Origin: Planctomycetaceae bacterium
GTDB taxonomy: Bacteria; Planctomycetota; Planctomycetia; Pirellulales; UBA1268
NCBI GenBank assembly: GCA_947464585.1
Contig: CANHYS010000036.1
Span: 1-10,232, forward strand
DNA length: 10,232 nucleotides
Reading direction: 5' to 3'
The notes under the pieces are model-generated. The model was given only the letters and a program-made list of their open reading frames with translations. It was not told the origin of the DNA and did no database searches. Made by a program: the position numbers and the translations under genes. The number at the start of each line of letters is the position of its first letter. Within the stretch, counting starts at the first letter, position 1. Shown here in pieces: positions 8,351 through 10,232 of the stretch.

Positions 8351-8914
8351 ATGAAGTGTCAGCAATGTGAGAAGCAGGCGGTGTTCCACATCACGGAACT
8401 GGAGACAGGTTCCGTTCGGGAGCTCCACCTCTGCGAGGATCATGCGCGTGTCTACCTCAATCAGGCTGAGGGGGCCGCGGGGCCCGCCGAGGAGGCCGAG
8501 CCCGGCGATCCATCAGGCGGCGTGGCCGGCCAGCTGGGCGTTGGCCAGACGGCCGACGAGCTCGCGGCGCTGGACCAAAAAGCCTGTGACATGTGCGGCA
8601 TCACGTTCTTCGAGTTCCGCAATCAGGGGCGGCTGGGCTGCCCGCATGACTACGTGCAGTTCGCCAAGGAACTGGAGCCGCTGATTGCGAACATCCACGG
8701 TGCGACCGAGCACACAGGCAGACGACCGGCGCGGTCACCCGAGACGGCGGAATCTGCCGCCGCGTCGGGCACGGCCGAACTGACCGGCGTGATCGGGCTG
8801 CGTCGTGGGATGAAGGAGGCGATCGCCTGCGAGGATTACGAAAAAGCCAAGGAAAACCGCGACGCCATCCGGGCGATCGAGGACCGCTGGATTCCATCCG
8901 CCCGCCCGGAGTGA
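8351..8914 (+). CDS. mcsA: McsA, activator of protein-arginine kinase
   Basis: Zinc-binding adaptor that activates the kinase McsB in the arginine-phosphorylation and ClpCP degradation pathway known from Firmicutes. It has 187 residues, like the roughly 180 of known McsA. Domains in order: an N-terminal zinc ribbon with C3 and C6 plus C28-E-D-H31; a Gly/Glu-rich linker (about 38-68); a second zinc element with C79-D-M-C82 and G-C97-P-H99-D, then a helix leading to I-H-G-A-T-E-H-T-G-R at 115-124, a McsA hallmark; and a C-terminal UVR motif (about 148-178) with A-I-A-C-E-D-Y-E-K-A-K. His appears where paired Cys would be usual in the second half of each ribbon. The ATG at 8351 has AGGA 10 bases upstream. 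The frame remains open back to 8123, but that stretch includes the palindrome and has no family similarity. The mcsB gene follows directly. Confidence 0.88.
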   Translation: MKCQQCEKQAVFHITELETGSVRELHLCEDHARVYLNQAEGAAGPAEEAEPGDPSGGVAGQLGVGQTADELAALDQKACDMCGITFFEFRNQGRLGCPHDYVQFAKELEPLIANIHGATEHTGRRPARSPETAESAAASGTAELTGVIGLRRGMKEAIACEDYEKAKENRDAIRAIEDRWIPSARPE

Positions 8915-8925
8915 CAGGAGTGACG
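8908..8925 (+). repeat. Tandem 9-mer duplication at the mcsA stop
   Basis: GGAGTGACA (8908-8916) is followed directly by GGAGTGACG (8917-8925), an 8 of 9 match. This places a second TGA (8921-8923) in frame after the mcsA TGA (8912-8914) and creates a GGAG Shine-Dalgarno at 8917-8920. That site is correctly spaced for the ATG at 8928, not for mcsB. Confidence 0.6.
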
Positions 8926-8927
8926 GA

Positions 8928-8960
8928 ATGCCGCACGGCCTTTCCGCATGCAGACCATGA
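8928..8960 (+). CDS. Possible 10-codon leader ORF before mcsB
   Basis: The mcsA-mcsB junction contains a mini-ORF encoding M-P-H-G-L-S-A-C-R-P. It has GGAG (8917-8920) 7 bases upstream, whereas the mcsB starts have no Shine-Dalgarno of their own at normal distance. Its TGA (8958-8960) overlaps the mcsB ATG at 8957 as ATGA, the usual arrangement for translational coupling. It is out of frame with both mcsA and mcsB. It is probably a ribosome-delivery device or a chance ORF; no peptide function is proposed. Confidence is moderate to low because the ORF is very short. Confidence 0.35.
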   Translation: MPHGLSACRP

Positions 8961-10024
8961 AACTTGAAATGCTGACCCAATCGATCGGTGAATGGCTGCG
9001 TGGCACGGGGCCCGAGTCGGACATCGTCATGAGCAGTCGCGTGCGGCTGGCCCGCAACCTGCCGCACTATCCCTTCGTGAGCCGGGCCTCGGAGCAGGAT
9101 CGCGCCGACATCGAGCGGTTTCTGCGGGAGCGGATCGCGATGTCCCCTGCCGGCCAGGGACTGGAATCGATCGATGTGGGTGGGCTCGAAGAGATCGACC
9201 GGCAGTTTCTTGTCGAAAGGCAGCTCATCAGCCGCGAGCACGCCGACGCCCACGGGGCCCGAAGCGTGGCGATCGACCAGCTCGAACAGGTCAGCCTGAT
9301 GATCAACGAAGAGGATCACCTTCGCATCCAGTGCATCCACAGCGGCCTCGACCTGCGTGGGGTCTGGGAGCAGATCAAGGTGGTCGACGAGCAGATCGAG
9401 CAGGTCGTGCCGTATGCGTTTCATCCGCGGTTTGGCTATCTCACGGCCTGCCCCACCAACGTGGGCACGGGCATCCGCGTGAGCGTGATGCTCCACCTGC
9501 CGGCGCTGGTGATCACCAGGCAGATCGACAAGGTGTTTCGGAGCCTGCACAAGATCTCGCTGGCCGTCCGCGGCCTCTATGGCGAGGGATCGCAGGCGAT
9601 GGGCGATTTCTACCAGATCTCCAACCAGACCACGCTCGGGAAGTCGGAGGAGGAACTGGTCGAGCAGGTGGGCGACGTGGTGCCGGTGCTGATCGACTAC
9701 GAGCGGCGTGCCCGGGAGTTTCTCGTTCGCGAAACCGAGCAGAACGTCCACGATCAGGTGAGCCGCGCCTACGGCATCCTGCGCACGGCCCAGACGATCA
9801 GCGCCGAAGAGACGATGCAGCTGCTGTCACGGGTGCGCATGGGCGTGCTTCTCGGGCTGATCGGCGACGTGAAGATCGCCGACATCAATTCGCTCCTGGT
9901 CCGCACCCAGCCCGCCCATCTGCAGAAGCTTCGGGGCATCGAACTCGACACCAAAGACCGCAACATCGAGCGGGCCCGCTATCTCCGACAGCACTTCGAG
10001 GCGGGCGGTCAGAACGTCAACTAA
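8957..10024 (+). CDS. mcsB: McsB, protein-arginine kinase
   Basis: ATP:guanido phosphotransferase-fold kinase that phosphorylates arginine side chains of proteins; in Firmicutes phosphoarginine targets substrates to ClpCP. From this start it has 355 residues, close to the roughly 360 of B. subtilis McsB. Visible features: G-P-E-S-D-I-V-M-S-S-R-V-R-L-A-R-N (to residue 34), N-E-E-D-H-L-R-I-Q with E118 and E119, the catalytic-region C-P-T-N-V-G-T-G with C165, S-V-M-L-H-L-P-A-L, R-G-L-Y-G-E-G-S at 205-212, and N-Q-T-T-L-G-K-S-E-E-E. The short N-terminus without the phosphagen-kinase leader domain, together with adjacent mcsA, separates it from creatine/arginine kinases. R-N-I-E-R-A at 335-340 occupies the R-D-x-x-R-A phosphoarginine-docking site, with Asn for Asp. 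The start at 8957 is favoured by ATGA coupling to the mini-ORF and by matching the B. subtilis N-terminal length; the ATG at 8948 would add three residues. It lies 42 bases after mcsA, in the same reading frame. Confidence 0.93.
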   Translation: MKLEMLTQSIGEWLRGTGPESDIVMSSRVRLARNLPHYPFVSRASEQDRADIERFLRERIAMSPAGQGLESIDVGGLEEIDRQFLVERQLISREHADAHGARSVAIDQLEQVSLMINEEDHLRIQCIHSGLDLRGVWEQIKVVDEQIEQVVPYAFHPRFGYLTACPTNVGTGIRVSVMLHLPALVITRQIDKVFRSLHKISLAVRGLYGEGSQAMGDFYQISNQTTLGKSEEELVEQVGDVVPVLIDYERRAREFLVRETEQNVHDQVSRAYGILRTAQTISAEETMQLLSRVRMGVLLGLIGDVKIADINSLLVRTQPAHLQKLRGIELDTKDRNIERARYLRQHFEAGGQNVN

Positions 10025-10232
10025 CGATCCAATAGTTGCACTTGTCCGTCACGAGTTGGCCGCGGTTCGGGGCTGCCCATGCCCCGTCGCCGGACGCTCG
10101 CTTCGGGCATCCTGCCCTGCGCTCGCTCGATGCTGACTGCGCTCCGGCATCCTGCCTGCGCTAGTCAGCAACGCCGGCTCTCGGGACACGGGCAGCCCCT
10201 CACGGATTCATCGCGGTTTCCCGGCTCACATC
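10025..10232. other. Gene-free tail after mcsB
   Basis: No credible ORF, tRNA or promoter is visible in these 208 bases. The middle is occupied by the inverted-repeat element described separately. There is no hairpin with a T run directly after the mcsB stop, so the repeat structure itself may mark the transcript end. Whatever gene lies to the right is outside the window. Confidence 0.6.
10069..10199. repeat. 131-base nested inverted-repeat element
   Basis: The ends GGGGCTGCCC (10069-10078) and GGGCAGCCCC (10190-10199) are exact reverse complements. Allowing mismatches, the match runs inward for 18 positions with 16 identities, and further with a bulge. Inside, TGCTGACT (10131-10138) pairs with AGTCAGCA (10163-10170), extended by GCGC with a one-base bulge. 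GGCATCCTGCC occurs twice directly, at 10106-10116 and 10146-10156, and GCTCGCT twice, at 10096-10102 and 10121-10127. This nested structure fits a non-coding interspersed repeat (MITE- or REP-like) or a structured RNA. No flanking target-site duplication is evident. Confidence 0.65.

Overview
The window is about 10.2 kb of GC-rich DNA that looks like a chromosomal segment from a planctomycete, probably a Pirellulales-like lineage. That assignment is inferred from protein styles: a twin-arginine-exported Gfo/Idh/MocA oxidoreductase with a Y-C-Q-K-P motif, a Tat-exported DUF3500 protein, an mcsA-mcsB pair outside Firmicutes, dispersed trp genes, and GC-rich palindromic repeats between genes. No phage, transposase, CRISPR, tRNA or rRNA genes are visible. 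Coding is dense: eight full-length genes, plus one possible 10-codon leader ORF.

Layout from left to right. (1) A minus-strand pair: mutM/fpg (DNA repair glycosylase), followed 31 bases downstream by a secreted DUF3500 protein. (2) A 104-base divergent intergenic region carrying a TACAAT box. (3) A plus-strand run: trpB, trpA (tryptophan synthase) and a Tat-exported Gfo/Idh/MocA oxidoreductase, with gaps of 72 and 49 bases. (4) A convergent 31-base junction. (5) A minus-strand pair read from the right: trpE (anthranilate synthase component I), then an orphan ABC-type ATPase 28 bases downstream. (6) A 233-base divergent region holding a perfect 18-bp inverted repeat. (7) Plus-strand mcsA and mcsB (adaptor and protein-arginine kinase), joined by a 42-base junction that contains a mini-ORF with its own Shine-Dalgarno. 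(8) A 208-base gene-free tail with a nested inverted-repeat element.

How the genes work together. TrpE makes anthranilate, the first committed step of tryptophan synthesis, and TrpA/TrpB carry out the last two steps. The intermediate genes (trpG, trpD, trpC, trpF) are not here, so the pathway is split across the genome. McsB phosphorylates arginines on proteins and McsA activates it. In Firmicutes this marks proteins for ClpCP degradation, but here neither ctsR nor clpC flanks the pair. MutM removes oxidised purines. The two Tat proteins act outside the cytoplasm on unknown substrates.

I see no clear previously undescribed system. The best leads are non-coding or sequence-level: the perfect palindrome upstream of trpE, the stop-start mini-ORF before mcsB, the structured repeat at the right end, and an ABC ATPase with several non-canonical catalytic motifs and no permease beside it.
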